From positions 3,348,001 to 3,412,000 of the forward strand of contig NZ_JACCFI010000001.1 of assembly GCF_013410355.1 (NCBI RefSeq): a DNA stretch of 64,000 nucleotides, in the 5' to 3' direction. Below, piece by piece: positions 8,009 to 15,889 of the stretch. The stretch comes from Agromyces hippuratus. GTDB lineage: Bacteria; Actinomycetota; Actinomycetes; Actinomycetales; Microbacteriaceae. The position numbers and the translations under genes are program-made. The notes under the pieces are model-generated. The model was given only the letters and a program-made list of their open reading frames with translations. It had not been told where the DNA came from and did not search any database. How positions within the stretch are numbered: position 1 is the stretch's first letter; every line of letters starts with the position of its first letter.

Positions 8009-10100
8009 CGGCAGCTGGGGTTGGGGGGCCTGGATCCGCGCCCTCGCTCGCACGAATCGTGCCCCCATCCCCTGGGACCGGGTCGTGCTCACCTCCGTCG
8101 GCATCACCGCGCCGGTGGGTCTCGCGGTCCTGGTCGCACCGCATGACACTTCCGTGGTGGTGGCAGGTTCCGTGGCGTCCATGGGTGCCCTCATCGCTTC
8201 CGTGATGGACGTCGGCTCGGTCGGCATCGAGCGGGTGCACCGGATGGCGCTGACCTCGCTCCTGGCCGCGTCGGGCTTCGCTCTCGGCACGCTCGTCTTC
8301 GGCGACCCGGTTGCGACATTCATCGCGGTGGTCGGCGCCGCGTTCGTCTCGGGTCTCTCGGGTGCGGTCAGCGCGACGGCGTCGAGGGCCGGCCAGTTCT
8401 TCCTCCTGTACGCGGTCACCGCGGCGAATGTGGAGTTCGGGCTCGGCTCGCCCTGGGCGGCCCCGGCAATCTTCCTGGCGGGGGCGATGTGGCGCCTGCT
8501 GCTGACCATCGCGGTGGCGGGTGCGGTCGGCACGACCCTCTCACCCGAGCGGCGTGCCGTCGCCGCCGTGTACACCGCGATCGCCGATCAACTCGCGGCA
8601 ACCGGTTCGGGCCGGCGGCGAGCGGCGGCGACCGCCGTGACCACGGCCCTCGACGAGGCGTACGACGTGATGGTCGCGGCCGAGACCGCGATCGCCGAAC
8701 GCGACCTGCGCTGGCAGTCCCTCGCGACGATGTTGAACGCGTCGGCGCCCGTCGTCGACGCGACGATCGCGGTGACGCGCGGCGGGACTCCCCCCGACGC
8801 AGCGACGATCGACTACCTCCGCGGCATCGCTCGCTGGGTCGGCGACCCGACGCGACCCCTGCCTGCGCCGCCCGAGTCCGCTACATCTCCGGCCGATCGT
8901 GCAGTGCTGGAGTCGTCGGTGGATCGCGTCGCGCGAATCGCCGCACGGATCGCCGCGGCGGATCCCCGTCGACATCGACGGGATCGCGAGGTTCCGCTCC
9001 CGGCGAAGCCGTCAGTCGTCGACCGCCTGCGCGGAGCTGAGCGGACGCTCGTCGCCGGGAGCGAGACCTGGTCGGCGATCCTCAGGCTCGTGCTCTGCAT
9101 GGCGATCGCGCAGGGCATCTGCCTGATGCTGCATCTCGATCGTCCGTACCTCGTCATGCTCACGGTCGCCCAGGTGATGAAACCCGACTTCGGATCCGTC
9201 TTCGCTCGCGCCGTGCAGCGCGGGTTCGGCACGGTGGCCGGCGTCGTCATCGGCTCGCTCGTCGTCGTCGCGGTGCCGAGCGGCGGCGGGCAGGTGCTCG
9301 TGATCGCGGCTCTCGCCGGCGCCCTTCCGATCATGATGCCGCGCAACTACGGGCTGTACGCGATCGTGACGACCCCACTTGCCGTCATCCTCGTCGAAGT
9401 GCACGCCGGTGCGAGCGCGCAGATCGTCGGAGCACGTCTGCTCGACACGCTTGTCGGGTGCGCGATCGTGCTCGTGTTCGGCTACCTGCCGTGGCCGTCG
9501 ACGTGGCACGCGCCGAGACACCTCGCATCGGGGGTCGCCGACGTGGTCCGGTCGATGGTCGAGTACTTCGACATCGCACTCGGTGCCCGGCGCGACTCCG
9601 AGTCCGGCACCGGCGCGACGGGCGAAAGCGATGCCGTGTCGCCGACGGAGTCCGACGCGGATCGTGCACGGGTCACCGCTCGCCGCGCGACGTATCGCAG
9701 CCTGTCCGATCTGCGGACCCGGGTGGCGAAGTCGCTCCCCGAGCCGCCGGCGATCAGCGCGCCTGCCGCATCGTGGATACCGGAGATCGACGCACTCGAG
9801 GGCGTGGCCGACACCGTCACCGCCATCGCGACCACGACGGCGGCATCGGGAGTCGCGATCGACCCCCGCGACCTCGCCCGTGCTCGCGACGTGCTCATCG
9901 ACCTGGCGGAGGCCATCGACGAGGGCAGGCCGCCGAGTGCCGTGCCGGTGCCGGGTGAGGGCCCTCTCGCGGCGCTCGGTGACGAACTCTCGGCGGCACG
10001 TGCGGCGCTCTCGTCGCGGGTCCGCGAGCGCGCGCCGAGAGCGCGCCGCGGTCGAGCGGTCAGGCAGCCGGGTACGAAGAAGCCGCACGAGAGCTCGTGA
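7989..10100 (+). CDS. FUSC-family protein (aromatic acid exporter-like)
   Basis: A 703-residue protein built as two membrane blocks (about residues 25-200 and 365-530), each followed by a soluble helical part. This is the layout of FUSC/ArAE proteins such as the fusaric-acid and p-hydroxybenzoate efflux families. The second block holds LYAIVTTPLAVILVEVH and ARLLDTLVGCAIVLVFGYLPW, where the GxRxxDTxxG-like segment is typical of the family. The gene overlaps the previous one by about 20 bp. The start could be GTG 7986 or ATG 7989; neither has a strong ribosome-binding site. The C-terminus is Arg-rich. Substrate unknown. Confidence 0.85.
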   Translation: MSSSPADGSWGWGAWIRALARTNRAPIPWDRVVLTSVGITAPVGLAVLVAPHDTSVVVAGSVASMGALIASVMDVGSVGIERVHRMALTSLLAASGFALGTLVFGDPVATFIAVVGAAFVSGLSGAVSATASRAGQFFLLYAVTAANVEFGLGSPWAAPAIFLAGAMWRLLLTIAVAGAVGTTLSPERRAVAAVYTAIADQLAATGSGRRRAAATAVTTALDEAYDVMVAAETAIAERDLRWQSLATMLNASAPVVDATIAVTRGGTPPDAATIDYLRGIARWVGDPTRPLPAPPESATSPADRAVLESSVDRVARIAARIAAADPRRHRRDREVPLPAKPSVVDRLRGAERTLVAGSETWSAILRLVLCMAIAQGICLMLHLDRPYLVMLTVAQVMKPDFGSVFARAVQRGFGTVAGVVIGSLVVVAVPSGGGQVLVIAALAGALPIMMPRNYGLYAIVTTPLAVILVEVHAGASAQIVGARLLDTLVGCAIVLVFGYLPWPSTWHAPRHLASGVADVVRSMVEYFDIALGARRDSESGTGATGESDAVSPTESDADRARVTARRATYRSLSDLRTRVAKSLPEPPAISAPAASWIPEIDALEGVADTVTAIATTTAASGVAIDPRDLARARDVLIDLAEAIDEGRPPSAVPVPGEGPLAALGDELSAARAALSSRVRERAPRARRGRAVRQPGTKKPHESS

Positions 10101-10142
10101 TACCGACCCGGGCCGGTGACGGGGCGACACCCGCCCGGAAGG

Positions 10143-10937
10143 TCAGCCGGCCATTCGCGCGCGGAGCCCGTCGAGCTCGGCGGGCTGCAGACCGCCGGAG
10201 AGCAGGTACTCGGCGGCACCTCCGTGCTCATCGTCCGTCCACGAGAGCGCCTGCTCGATCGCCTCGGGCGGAGTGCCGGTCACGAGGGTTCGCAGCTCGG
10301 GAGACACGGGCAGACCGAACGATGCGATCGAGTGGAGCATTCCGTCGGCCCACGGCCCGGCGAGGTTGTGCTGCGAGACGGCGTAGTCGGCCACGACAGC
10401 GGCACGCTCCACGCCCGCAGCGTCGAGCATGAGCGCCGTCGCCACTCCGGTCCGGTCCTTGCCGGCGGTGCAGTGCACGAGCACGGCGGAGGGCGAACCA
10501 TCTGTCGATGCCGCGATGAGCCGAGCGACTTCGGCGAACGGCGGGGCGCCGTGCTGCAGCATCTCCAGGTACAGCTCGCCCAGGGTCGGCAACGAAGCCA
10601 TCGCGTCGGCGATCTCCGATGGCGGCGGCGTCGACGGGCCGCCTGCGACGAATCGCCCGGTCATGTCGGCCATGGCGCCCTCGAGCATCGGAAGGTCGAC
10701 GACCGTGAATGGTCGTGATGTCGGAACGCGGTCGGGCGCTGCCTGGCGCTCCGTCGGTGTGCGGAAGTCGACGATCGTCCCGATGTCCGTGGCCGCGAGG
10801 TCGTCGACGCCGACCTGCGTCAGCGTGCCGAGCGCTTCGGATCGGAAGAGCACGCCGGCGCGGGTCGTGCCGCCAGACGCGAGCGGCATCCCTGCGATGT
10901 CGCGGAAGTTGTAGAGCCCTTCGACCTGCATGCTCAT
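10143..10937 (-). CDS. Tyrosine-protein phosphatase family protein (PTP-like, CX5R)
   Basis: A 264-residue protein of the actinobacterial and MptpB-like phosphatase type. The P-loop HCTAGKDRTG contains the nucleophile C156 and its arginine; a lysine within the loop is typical of the dual/triple-specificity MptpB group. The N-terminal YNFRDIAG and the following GVLFRSEAL are also family hallmarks. Activity on phosphotyrosine or phosphoinositides is expected from the family. ATG 10937 has GAGGCGG just upstream, so I prefer it to 10931. It lies 7 bp after the HdeD-like gene on the same strand and is probably in one transcript with it. Confidence 0.9.
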   Translation of the reverse strand: MSMQVEGLYNFRDIAGMPLASGGTTRAGVLFRSEALGTLTQVGVDDLAATDIGTIVDFRTPTERQAAPDRVPTSRPFTVVDLPMLEGAMADMTGRFVAGGPSTPPPSEIADAMASLPTLGELYLEMLQHGAPPFAEVARLIAASTDGSPSAVLVHCTAGKDRTGVATALMLDAAGVERAAVVADYAVSQHNLAGPWADGMLHSIASFGLPVSPELRTLVTGTPPEAIEQALSWTDDEHGGAAEYLLSGGLQPAELDGLRARMAG

Positions 10938-10944
10938 CGCCGCC

Positions 10945-11502
10945 TCAGCCACGCTGCTTGCCGAACGAGAATGCGCGCACGATGTTGATGACACCGAGCA
11001 CGATGAGGGAGATGCCGAGCAGCCACCACAGCACGGCGGCACCCCACATCGGCGAGAACAACAGCATGATGCCAGCGGCGATGCTGATGATCGCGAAGAA
11101 GACCGACCAGCCCTTCGACGAGGAATCGCGGAGCGACGACAGCGCGACGATGCCCTCGACGATCCACATGATGCCGACGAGGATGCCGAGGAACACGGCG
11201 AGCCAGGCCTTGGTCTGTGCGAGGTTCATGAACGCGATCACGCCTGCGAGAACGAACACGATGCCGAGCACGATGTTGCCGACTCGGGACCAGCCGCTCT
11301 TGCCCTGGACGAAGATGCCGAGGCCCGCGTAGACCAGACCGGCGGCGATGGCGTAGATGGCGATGATCGCCGTGACGACGATCGCGGTCTTCCCGGGCCA
11401 GACGAGGATCAGGACGCCGACGATGAGTGCGAGCACCCCGGCGATCCCCAGGGCGGTTCGGACCGCGTTCGCGGCCTTGCCGGTGTCGGTTGTCGTCGTC
11501 AT
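10945..11502 (-). CDS. HdeD-like membrane protein (DUF308)
   Basis: A 185-residue protein with six predicted helices in three pairs, including LALIVGVLILVWPGKTAIVV, FMNLAQTKAWLAVFLGILVGIMWIVEGIVAL and FAIISIAAGIMLLFSP. The pattern WPG then a helix, and GI...EGI, are typical of the HdeD/DUF308 family. HdeD in enteric bacteria is an acid-stress membrane protein. Here it is encoded close to glutamate decarboxylase, which fits an acid-response grouping, although the molecular function is unknown. ATG 11502 has GGAGGGA upstream. It is followed at 7 bp by the phosphatase gene. Confidence 0.88.
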   Translation of the reverse strand: MTTTTDTGKAANAVRTALGIAGVLALIVGVLILVWPGKTAIVVTAIIAIYAIAAGLVYAGLGIFVQGKSGWSRVGNIVLGIVFVLAGVIAFMNLAQTKAWLAVFLGILVGIMWIVEGIVALSSLRDSSSKGWSVFFAIISIAAGIMLLFSPMWGAAVLWWLLGISLIVLGVINIVRAFSFGKQRG

Positions 11503-11534
11503 TCTGGGTCCCTCCGGGTGCGGCGGATCGGTCA

Positions 11535-11564
11535 CGCATACGGCGTGTGACGCCAGTTTGTCGA
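11535..11564 (-). promoter_or_regulatory. Probable promoter of the hdeD-like/phosphatase operon
   Basis: On the minus strand, TCGACA (11564-11559) and TATGCG (11540-11535) are separated by 18 bp. The spacer and -10 region hold an imperfect inverted repeat (GTCAC-ACGC...GCG-TGAC), a possible operator. The downstream leader is about 25 nt, with GGAGGGA before the ATG. Confidence 0.4.
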
Positions 11565-11626
11565 GCGAGGCACGGTGACAGGCCCGACCGATCCGAATTT
11601 CACCCGGCGCATCACCCGACGCGTCA

Positions 11627-13396
11627 TCACTCGACGAGCTTGCCCGCCACCGAGACCTCGTCGCGCATGAGCGCCGCGATCTCCTCCGGGATCGGCGGGA
11701 TCGACTCGCGCGTCACGCCGGTCGACGGCGACCACACGAGGTTCACCTGCAGCGCGGCATCCGTCTCGGGGTAGTCGCTGCGGTTGTGACAGCCGCGAGT
11801 CTCGCGGCGCTCGAGCGCCGCCGCCAGGGTGGCGCGCGCGGCGAGGGCGGCCGACTTGAGGTCGAAGGCGTGCGCGAGGTCCTGGTAGCCCGCGATGTCG
11901 GGGTGCACGCCGATGTCGGCGATGCGCGCCTCGATCGCGTCGAGCTCGGCGAGTCCGGCGAGGAGGCCCGCTTCGTCGCGCACCACTCCGGCGTGCTCGG
12001 TCATGGTGTCGCGGATGGCGCGCTGCAGGGCGCGCACGTTCTCGGTGCCGTCGGAGGCGAGCAGCCCCGCGATCTCGTCGCGCGCGGTCTGCACCGCGGC
12101 CGCCGACCGCGTCTGCGCGTCGAGCGACGCAGAGTAGGCGGCAGCGGCCCGCCCCACGATGCGTCCGAAGACGAGCAGTTCGATGAGCGAGTTGCCGCCC
12201 AAGCGGTTCGCGCCGTGCAGGCCGGAGGATGCCTCACCGATGGCGTAGAGCCCGGGGACGTCCGTGCCGTGGTCGTCGGGGCGCACCCACACGCCGCCCA
12301 TCGAGTAGTGCGCGGTCGGCGCGATCTCGATCGGCTCCTTCGTGATGTCGAGCATCTGCAGCTCGAGCATGGTCTGGTAGACGCGGGGGAGGCGCGTCAT
12401 GATCGTCTCGCGGGGCAGGTGCGAGACATCCAGCCAGACACCGCCATTGGGAGTGCCACGCCCCTCCTTGATCTCGGTGTAGCAGGCCAGCGCCACGCGG
12501 TCGCGCGTGGAGAGCTCGAGCCGCTCGGGGTCGTACCTGTGCATGAAGCGCTCGCCGAGGCCGTTGGTGAGGATGCCGCCCTCGCCGCGCGCCGCTTCGC
12601 TGATCAGGGTGCCGGCCGCGTTCTCGGGCTCGATGATGCCCGAGGGGTGGAACTGCACGAGCTCGGGGTCGCGCAGGCGCCCGCCCGCCTCGACCGCGAG
12701 GCGGAACGAGTCGCCCGTGTTCTCGTCGCGCCGCGAGGAGGTGCGCCGCCAGATGCGGTTGTGCCCGCCGGCGGCGAGGATCACCGCGTCGGCGTGGATG
12801 AGGTAGCGGGTGCCGTCCTCGAGGTCGAAGCCGTAGGCGCCGAACACCGCCCCGTCGTCGTTGACGAGGATGCGCGTGACGTAGACGGTGTCGAGGATCG
12901 GCACGTTCAGCTGCGCGGCCCGGTTGACGAGCGTGCGCTGGATCTCGAGCCCCGTGTAGTCGCCCGCGAACGCCGTGCGGCGATAGGTGTGGGCGCCGAA
13001 GAAGCGCTGCGAGATGCGGCCGTCGGCTTCGCGGGCGAAGGGCATGCCGTAGCGCTCGAGGTCGTCGATGCCGCGGGCCGCGCCCTCGGTGACCGTGACG
13101 ACGGTGCGCGGGTCGGCGAGCAGGTAGCTCTCCTTGAGGGTGTCGGCAGCGTGCTGCTGCCAGCTGTCCTCGGCGTCCATCGTGGAGAGGGCCGCATTGA
13201 TGCCGCCGGCGGCGAGCGAGGTGTGGGCATCGGACTTGGGCCGCTTGCCGAGGGCGAGCACGTCGACGCCCGCTTCGGCGAGTTCGATGGCGGCGCGCAG
13301 GCCGGATCCGCCGGTGCCGATCACGAGGACCGTCGTGGAGATCTGGCGCTCTGCCGGAGTGCTGTCAGGGGTGCTGGGGGCGCTCGGGGTGCTCAT
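11627..13396 (-). CDS. Orphan fumarate reductase/succinate dehydrogenase-type flavoprotein
   Basis: A 589-residue FAD enzyme of the SdhA/FrdA/NadB superfamily. The N-terminal dinucleotide fold VLVIGTGGSGLRAAIELAEAG is followed by the FAD-attachment-type loop SDAHTSLAAGGINAAL. Substrate-site elements are STRDRVALA and TAHYSMGGV, and the C-terminus has the helical cap plus CHNRSDYPE as in SdhA/NadB. No iron-sulfur or membrane subunits are adjacent, so it is not an ordinary complex II locus. L-aspartate oxidase or a soluble fumarate reductase are alternatives. No ribosome-binding site precedes ATG 13396; TAGCGT ends 8 nt before it, which suggests a leaderless mRNA. GTG 13420, after TTGGAG, is the alternative start. 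Confidence 0.85.
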   Translation of the reverse strand: MSTPSAPSTPDSTPAERQISTTVLVIGTGGSGLRAAIELAEAGVDVLALGKRPKSDAHTSLAAGGINAALSTMDAEDSWQQHAADTLKESYLLADPRTVVTVTEGAARGIDDLERYGMPFAREADGRISQRFFGAHTYRRTAFAGDYTGLEIQRTLVNRAAQLNVPILDTVYVTRILVNDDGAVFGAYGFDLEDGTRYLIHADAVILAAGGHNRIWRRTSSRRDENTGDSFRLAVEAGGRLRDPELVQFHPSGIIEPENAAGTLISEAARGEGGILTNGLGERFMHRYDPERLELSTRDRVALACYTEIKEGRGTPNGGVWLDVSHLPRETIMTRLPRVYQTMLELQMLDITKEPIEIAPTAHYSMGGVWVRPDDHGTDVPGLYAIGEASSGLHGANRLGGNSLIELLVFGRIVGRAAAAYSASLDAQTRSAAAVQTARDEIAGLLASDGTENVRALQRAIRDTMTEHAGVVRDEAGLLAGLAELDAIEARIADIGVHPDIAGYQDLAHAFDLKSAALAARATLAAALERRETRGCHNRSDYPETDAALQVNLVWSPSTGVTRESIPPIPEEIAALMRDEVSVAGKLVE

Positions 13397-13403
13397 TGGC
13401 ACA

Positions 13404-13433
13404 ACGCTAGGTTCGCGCACTGGATTACTCCAA
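13404..13433 (-). promoter_or_regulatory. Probable leaderless promoter of the flavoprotein gene
   Basis: On the minus strand, TTGGAG (13433-13428) and TAGCGT (13409-13404) are 18 bp apart. The -10 hexamer is followed by 7 nt and then ATG 13396, so transcription would begin at or next to the start codon. Confidence 0.45.
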
Positions 13434-13465
13434 TGCATAAAAAACGTCGTGACGATACGCTCTAG

Positions 13466-13912
13466 CTATCGAACTGCGGATGCCTCGCGCTGGTCGTCGA
13501 AGGCCTCGCGGGCGTCGAGGATGTCGTCGTGGTGCGCGGCCGCCCAACGGGCGAGTTCGATGACGGGCACCGAGAGCGAGCGGCCGAGCGCCGTCGCGGC
13601 GTATTCGACCCTGGGCGGGATCTCTGGGTAGCTCGTGCGCGTCACCAGGCCGTCGCGCTCGAGGCTCCGCACGGTCTGGGTGAGCATGCGGTGCGAGATG
13701 CCGTCGACCTTGCGCTGCAGTTCGGTGAACCGAAGGGGGCCGTCGTGCAGCACCCCGATGACGAGCATGCTCCACTTGTCGCCCACGCGGGCGAGGGTCT
13801 CGCGGATGACGCGGCTCGCCGGGTTGTCGACGCTGCATGCCTCACTGCCCTCGTGCCCCTCGGGGGCGGCGATCGCCGGCGTCGAGAGCACGCGGATGGG
13901 GTCGTTCGTCAT
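13466..13912 (-). CDS. HxlR-family transcriptional regulator
   Basis: A 148-residue winged-helix regulator. The HxlR core is clear: VGDKWSMLVIGVLHDGPLRFTELQRKVDGISHRMLTQ (about residues 44-80), followed by LERDGLVTRTSYPEIPPRVEYAATALGRSL. ATG 13912 is supported by GGAGG 9 nt upstream. The only cysteine in the N-terminal part, in SEACSVDNP, just before the domain, resembles the redox or electrophile-sensing cysteine of some HxlR proteins; that is inference. The gene lies 69 bp upstream of the orphan flavoprotein on the same strand and is divergent from a LysR gene, so it may control one or both. Confidence 0.9.
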   Translation of the reverse strand: MTNDPIRVLSTPAIAAPEGHEGSEACSVDNPASRVIRETLARVGDKWSMLVIGVLHDGPLRFTELQRKVDGISHRMLTQTVRSLERDGLVTRTSYPEIPPRVEYAATALGRSLSVPVIELARWAAAHHDDILDAREAFDDQREASAVR

Positions 13913-14030
13913 GGGCTGGCCTCCAGTTGCCGTGATGTTCCGGACGCTATCAGGTCGTGCGTCACGTACCCTGAGTAACCGACCGGCGAGGCATCCGTCG
14001 GCGGTATGGATGTCTCGGTCATGATGCGCG

Positions 14031-14042
14031 TACGGTATCGAC
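14031..14042 (+). promoter_or_regulatory. Probable -10 element of the LysR gene (leaderless)
   Basis: TACGGT (14031-14036) lies 6 nt before ATG 14043, and no ribosome-binding site is present. The 130-bp divergent region also contains ATG-N11-CAT at 14005-14021, a weak candidate operator. Confidence 0.4.
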
Positions 14043-15023
14043 ATGAACCTCGAACAACTGCGCAGCTTCGTCGAGGTGGCCCGGTTCGGCAACTTCACCA
14101 GGGCCGCAGAGGAGCTCTATCTCGCCCAGCCCTCGCTGAGCCGCCAGATCGCCGCGCTCGAGCACGACCTCGGCGCCGAGCTGTTCCACCGGGCCCGCGG
14201 CGGCAGCACGCTCACGACCGCGGGGGAGTCGCTGCTGCCGCTCGCCCGGCGCATGCTCGCCGACGCAGAATCGGTGCGGCGAGAACTCGCCGAACTCGCC
14301 GGCCTCGATCGCGGCCGGGTGCGGCTCGGCGCCACCCCCACACTCTGCATCAGCCTCGTCGCCGAGGTGCTCAGCGCGTTCCACGCGGAGCATCCGGCCA
14401 TCGAACTGCACCTCTCGGAACAGGGCTCGCGCCGGCTCCTCGACGAACTCGCCGGCGGCGAGCTCGACCTGGCGCTGATCACGACCACTGATGCCTCGAC
14501 CGCCGAGCGCTTCACCGTGACCCCGCTGCTCGTCGAGGAGCTCGTGGTCATCTCATCGGCCGGCGCGCCGCCGATCACCGCGCGCGACACCATCGAACTG
14601 GCGGATGTCGCGGCGCTGCCGCAGATCGTCTTCAGCTCGACGTACGACCTGCGCAGTGCCACCGATGCGGCGTTCCGCGCAGCCGGCCTCGCGCCCGAGG
14701 TGGTGCTCGAAGGGGCTGAGATGGATGCCGTGCTGCGGTTCGTCGAACGCGGGCTCGGCGTCGCGATCGTGCCCGCGATGGTGCTCGTCGACCGGCCGGG
14801 CCTGCGATCGGTGCGGCTGGAAACGCCGGGGCTCGGGACGCCGGCACTCGAACGTTCGATCAGCCTCGCCTGCGCGGCCGACGTCGCGCCGACCGCGGCC
14901 GTCGAGGTCATGCGGCGCACGATCACCGCGAGCGCCACGTCGTTCGCGGCCAGGGCGGGGGAGACGATGCGACTCGCCGGTGAGCGGCGGGGCGTCTCCG
15001 GGGCAACCGTCGAACCTCGGTGA
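14043..15023 (+). CDS. LysR-family transcriptional regulator
   Basis: A 326-residue LTTR. The N-terminal helix-turn-helix is unambiguous (MNLEQLRSFVEVARFGNFTRAAEELYLAQPSLSRQIA, residues 1-37), followed by the usual linker helix. The effector domain begins around residue 90 (GRVRLGATPTLCISLVAEVL). The final ~35 residues are a basic, low-complexity tail beyond the usual ~300-residue length. It is divergent from the HxlR gene with 130 bp between them; LysR proteins commonly regulate a divergent neighbour, so the HxlR/flavoprotein unit is the natural candidate target. Leaderless start. Confidence 0.92.
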   Translation: MNLEQLRSFVEVARFGNFTRAAEELYLAQPSLSRQIAALEHDLGAELFHRARGGSTLTTAGESLLPLARRMLADAESVRRELAELAGLDRGRVRLGATPTLCISLVAEVLSAFHAEHPAIELHLSEQGSRRLLDELAGGELDLALITTTDASTAERFTVTPLLVEELVVISSAGAPPITARDTIELADVAALPQIVFSSTYDLRSATDAAFRAAGLAPEVVLEGAEMDAVLRFVERGLGVAIVPAMVLVDRPGLRSVRLETPGLGTPALERSISLACAADVAPTAAVEVMRRTITASATSFAARAGETMRLAGERRGVSGATVEPR

Positions 15024-15105
15024 GGGCGACCCTGTCGGAGGGGGTGATGCGCTCCTGTGAGCGTCGTCGTATCGTGTGCCGCAGGGACCAGCGGAGGAGC
15101 AGGCC

Positions 15106-15507
15106 ATGACACGATTCGCGATCGATACCCTTGCGGCGCTGCGACTGGTGCAGGAGGGGTTCACCGTGCCGGATGCCCACCAGCTGGTCGCACCGAACGT
15201 GCTCCGCTCGCGGGTGATGTCGCACCTGTACCGCGGAGTTCGCAGTGGAGAGCTGAGCGGCGATGATGCGCACGTGCAACTGAACCGGCTCACGTCGATG
15301 CGCGTGAGGCTCTTGGGCGACCGCGTGTCTCGTGCGGTCGCCTGGAGGGTCGCCGAGCAGTTCGACTGGGAGGATACGACGTACGCCGAATTCGTCGCCG
15401 TCGCCAAGCTGCAGGCCGACGCCTTCATCACGCTCGACCCCGAACTCGCGCGCCAGGTGGACGGCGTCGTCACGATCGCGCCGTTCGATGCTCTGCGAGC
15501 GCAGTGA
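15106..15507 (+). CDS. Orphan PIN-domain (VapC-like) protein, degenerate active site
   Basis: A 133-residue PIN-fold protein. The start RFAIDT (D7) and the end DAFITLDPELAR (TLD) fit VapC-type RNases, as does the central region WEDTTYAEFVAVAKLQADAF. The third acidic position, normally Asp in a YDAxY motif, reads YAEF here, and the position usually holding a Glu after the first helix is Arg (LRSRVMSHL), so the metal site may be impaired. No antitoxin gene is adjacent on either side, as for the orphan PIN proteins common in actinobacteria. ATG 15106 has GGAGGAGCAG upstream. RNase activity is uncertain. Confidence 0.75.
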   Translation: MTRFAIDTLAALRLVQEGFTVPDAHQLVAPNVLRSRVMSHLYRGVRSGELSGDDAHVQLNRLTSMRVRLLGDRVSRAVAWRVAEQFDWEDTTYAEFVAVAKLQADAFITLDPELARQVDGVVTIAPFDALRAQ

Positions 15508-15514
15508 GCGCAGT
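15497..15514 (+). repeat. 9-bp tandem direct repeat at the end of the PIN gene
   Basis: GAGCGCAGT occurs twice in succession (15497-15505 and 15506-15514), spanning the stop codon at 15505-15507, and is followed by GAGC. It is probably slippage-derived; no function is apparent. Confidence 0.6.
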
Positions 15515-15597
15515 GAGCTCATCGAGCGGATCCCCGATCGTGGTCACGACGCTCCGATCGGATTCGTCAACCCATTCCGCTGAAGTGGCGCCCTCGA

Positions 15598-15627
15598 TAC
15601 GCTGAGCGAGCAGGCGAGGAGAGGAAA
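15598..15627 (+). promoter_or_regulatory. Probable -10 and ribosome-binding site of the peptide operon
   Basis: TACGCT (15598-15603) is the best -10-like hexamer in the 124-bp gap. The corresponding -35 position, TTCCGC, is weak. A purine-rich GAGGAGAGGAAA (15616-15627) directly precedes ATG 15632 and is one of the strongest ribosome-binding sites in the window, which implies high expression of the peptide. Confidence 0.4.
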
Positions 15628-15631
15628 CTCC

Positions 15632-15889
15632 ATGACGATCAACGATGACGACATCACCCTCGAGCCCGGAGCCGAAGGGGAAGGCACCGCCGATGGCGGT
15701 GCCAATCCGAAGGGCCACGATGGAGGCGCCGACGGATCGGCCGCTGAAGGAGAGGGCGTCGCCGACGGCGGTGCGAACCCCGGTGGTCACGACGGCGGCG
15801 CCGACGGGTCCGCGGCAGCGGGGGAGGGCGTCGCCGATGGCGGTGCGAACCCCGGTGGTCACGACGGCGGCGCCGACGGTTCGGCGTAG
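15632..15889 (+). CDS. Asp/Gly-rich repeat peptide, candidate modification substrate
   Basis: An 85-residue acidic peptide with an 18-residue leader-like start (MTINDDDITLEPGAEGEG) and then three near-identical units (residues 19-42, 43-66, 67-85). The unit is VADGGANPGGHDGGADGS followed by AA(E/A)GEG; the last copy stops after SA. It has no Cys, Arg, Phe, Tyr or Trp and one Lys, so it is unlikely to fold. It is rich in Asp, with Asn and His at fixed positions. The stop (TAG 15887-15889) shares its last base with the GTG start of a JmjC/cupin_4 oxygenase. JmjC enzymes hydroxylate Asp, Asn, His or Arg in proteins, so this is a plausible dedicated substrate. Similar small repeat proteins are sometimes given the label BatC, which carries no function. 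The gene is real: strong ribosome-binding site, coupled start and conserved repeat frame. Confidence 0.8.
   Translation: MTINDDDITLEPGAEGEGTADGGANPKGHDGGADGSAAEGEGVADGGANPGGHDGGADGSAAAGEGVADGGANPGGHDGGADGSA
15686..15886 (+). repeat. Three tandem 72-bp coding repeats
   Basis: Units lie at 15686-15757, 15758-15829 and 15830-15886 (truncated at 57 bp). Units 2 and 3 are almost identical at the nucleotide level (GGCGGTGCGAACCCCGGTGG in both); unit 1 differs at several positions, including the Lys codon. This indicates recent duplication within the peptide gene. Confidence 0.85.

Noticed and set aside
15024..15105. Antitoxin gene for the PIN protein
   Set aside because: The 82-bp gap is too short and no small frame with a ribosome-binding site lies next to the gene on either side.
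15686..15886. Tandem repeats considered as a CRISPR array
   Set aside because: They are coding, in frame, and contiguous without unique spacers.
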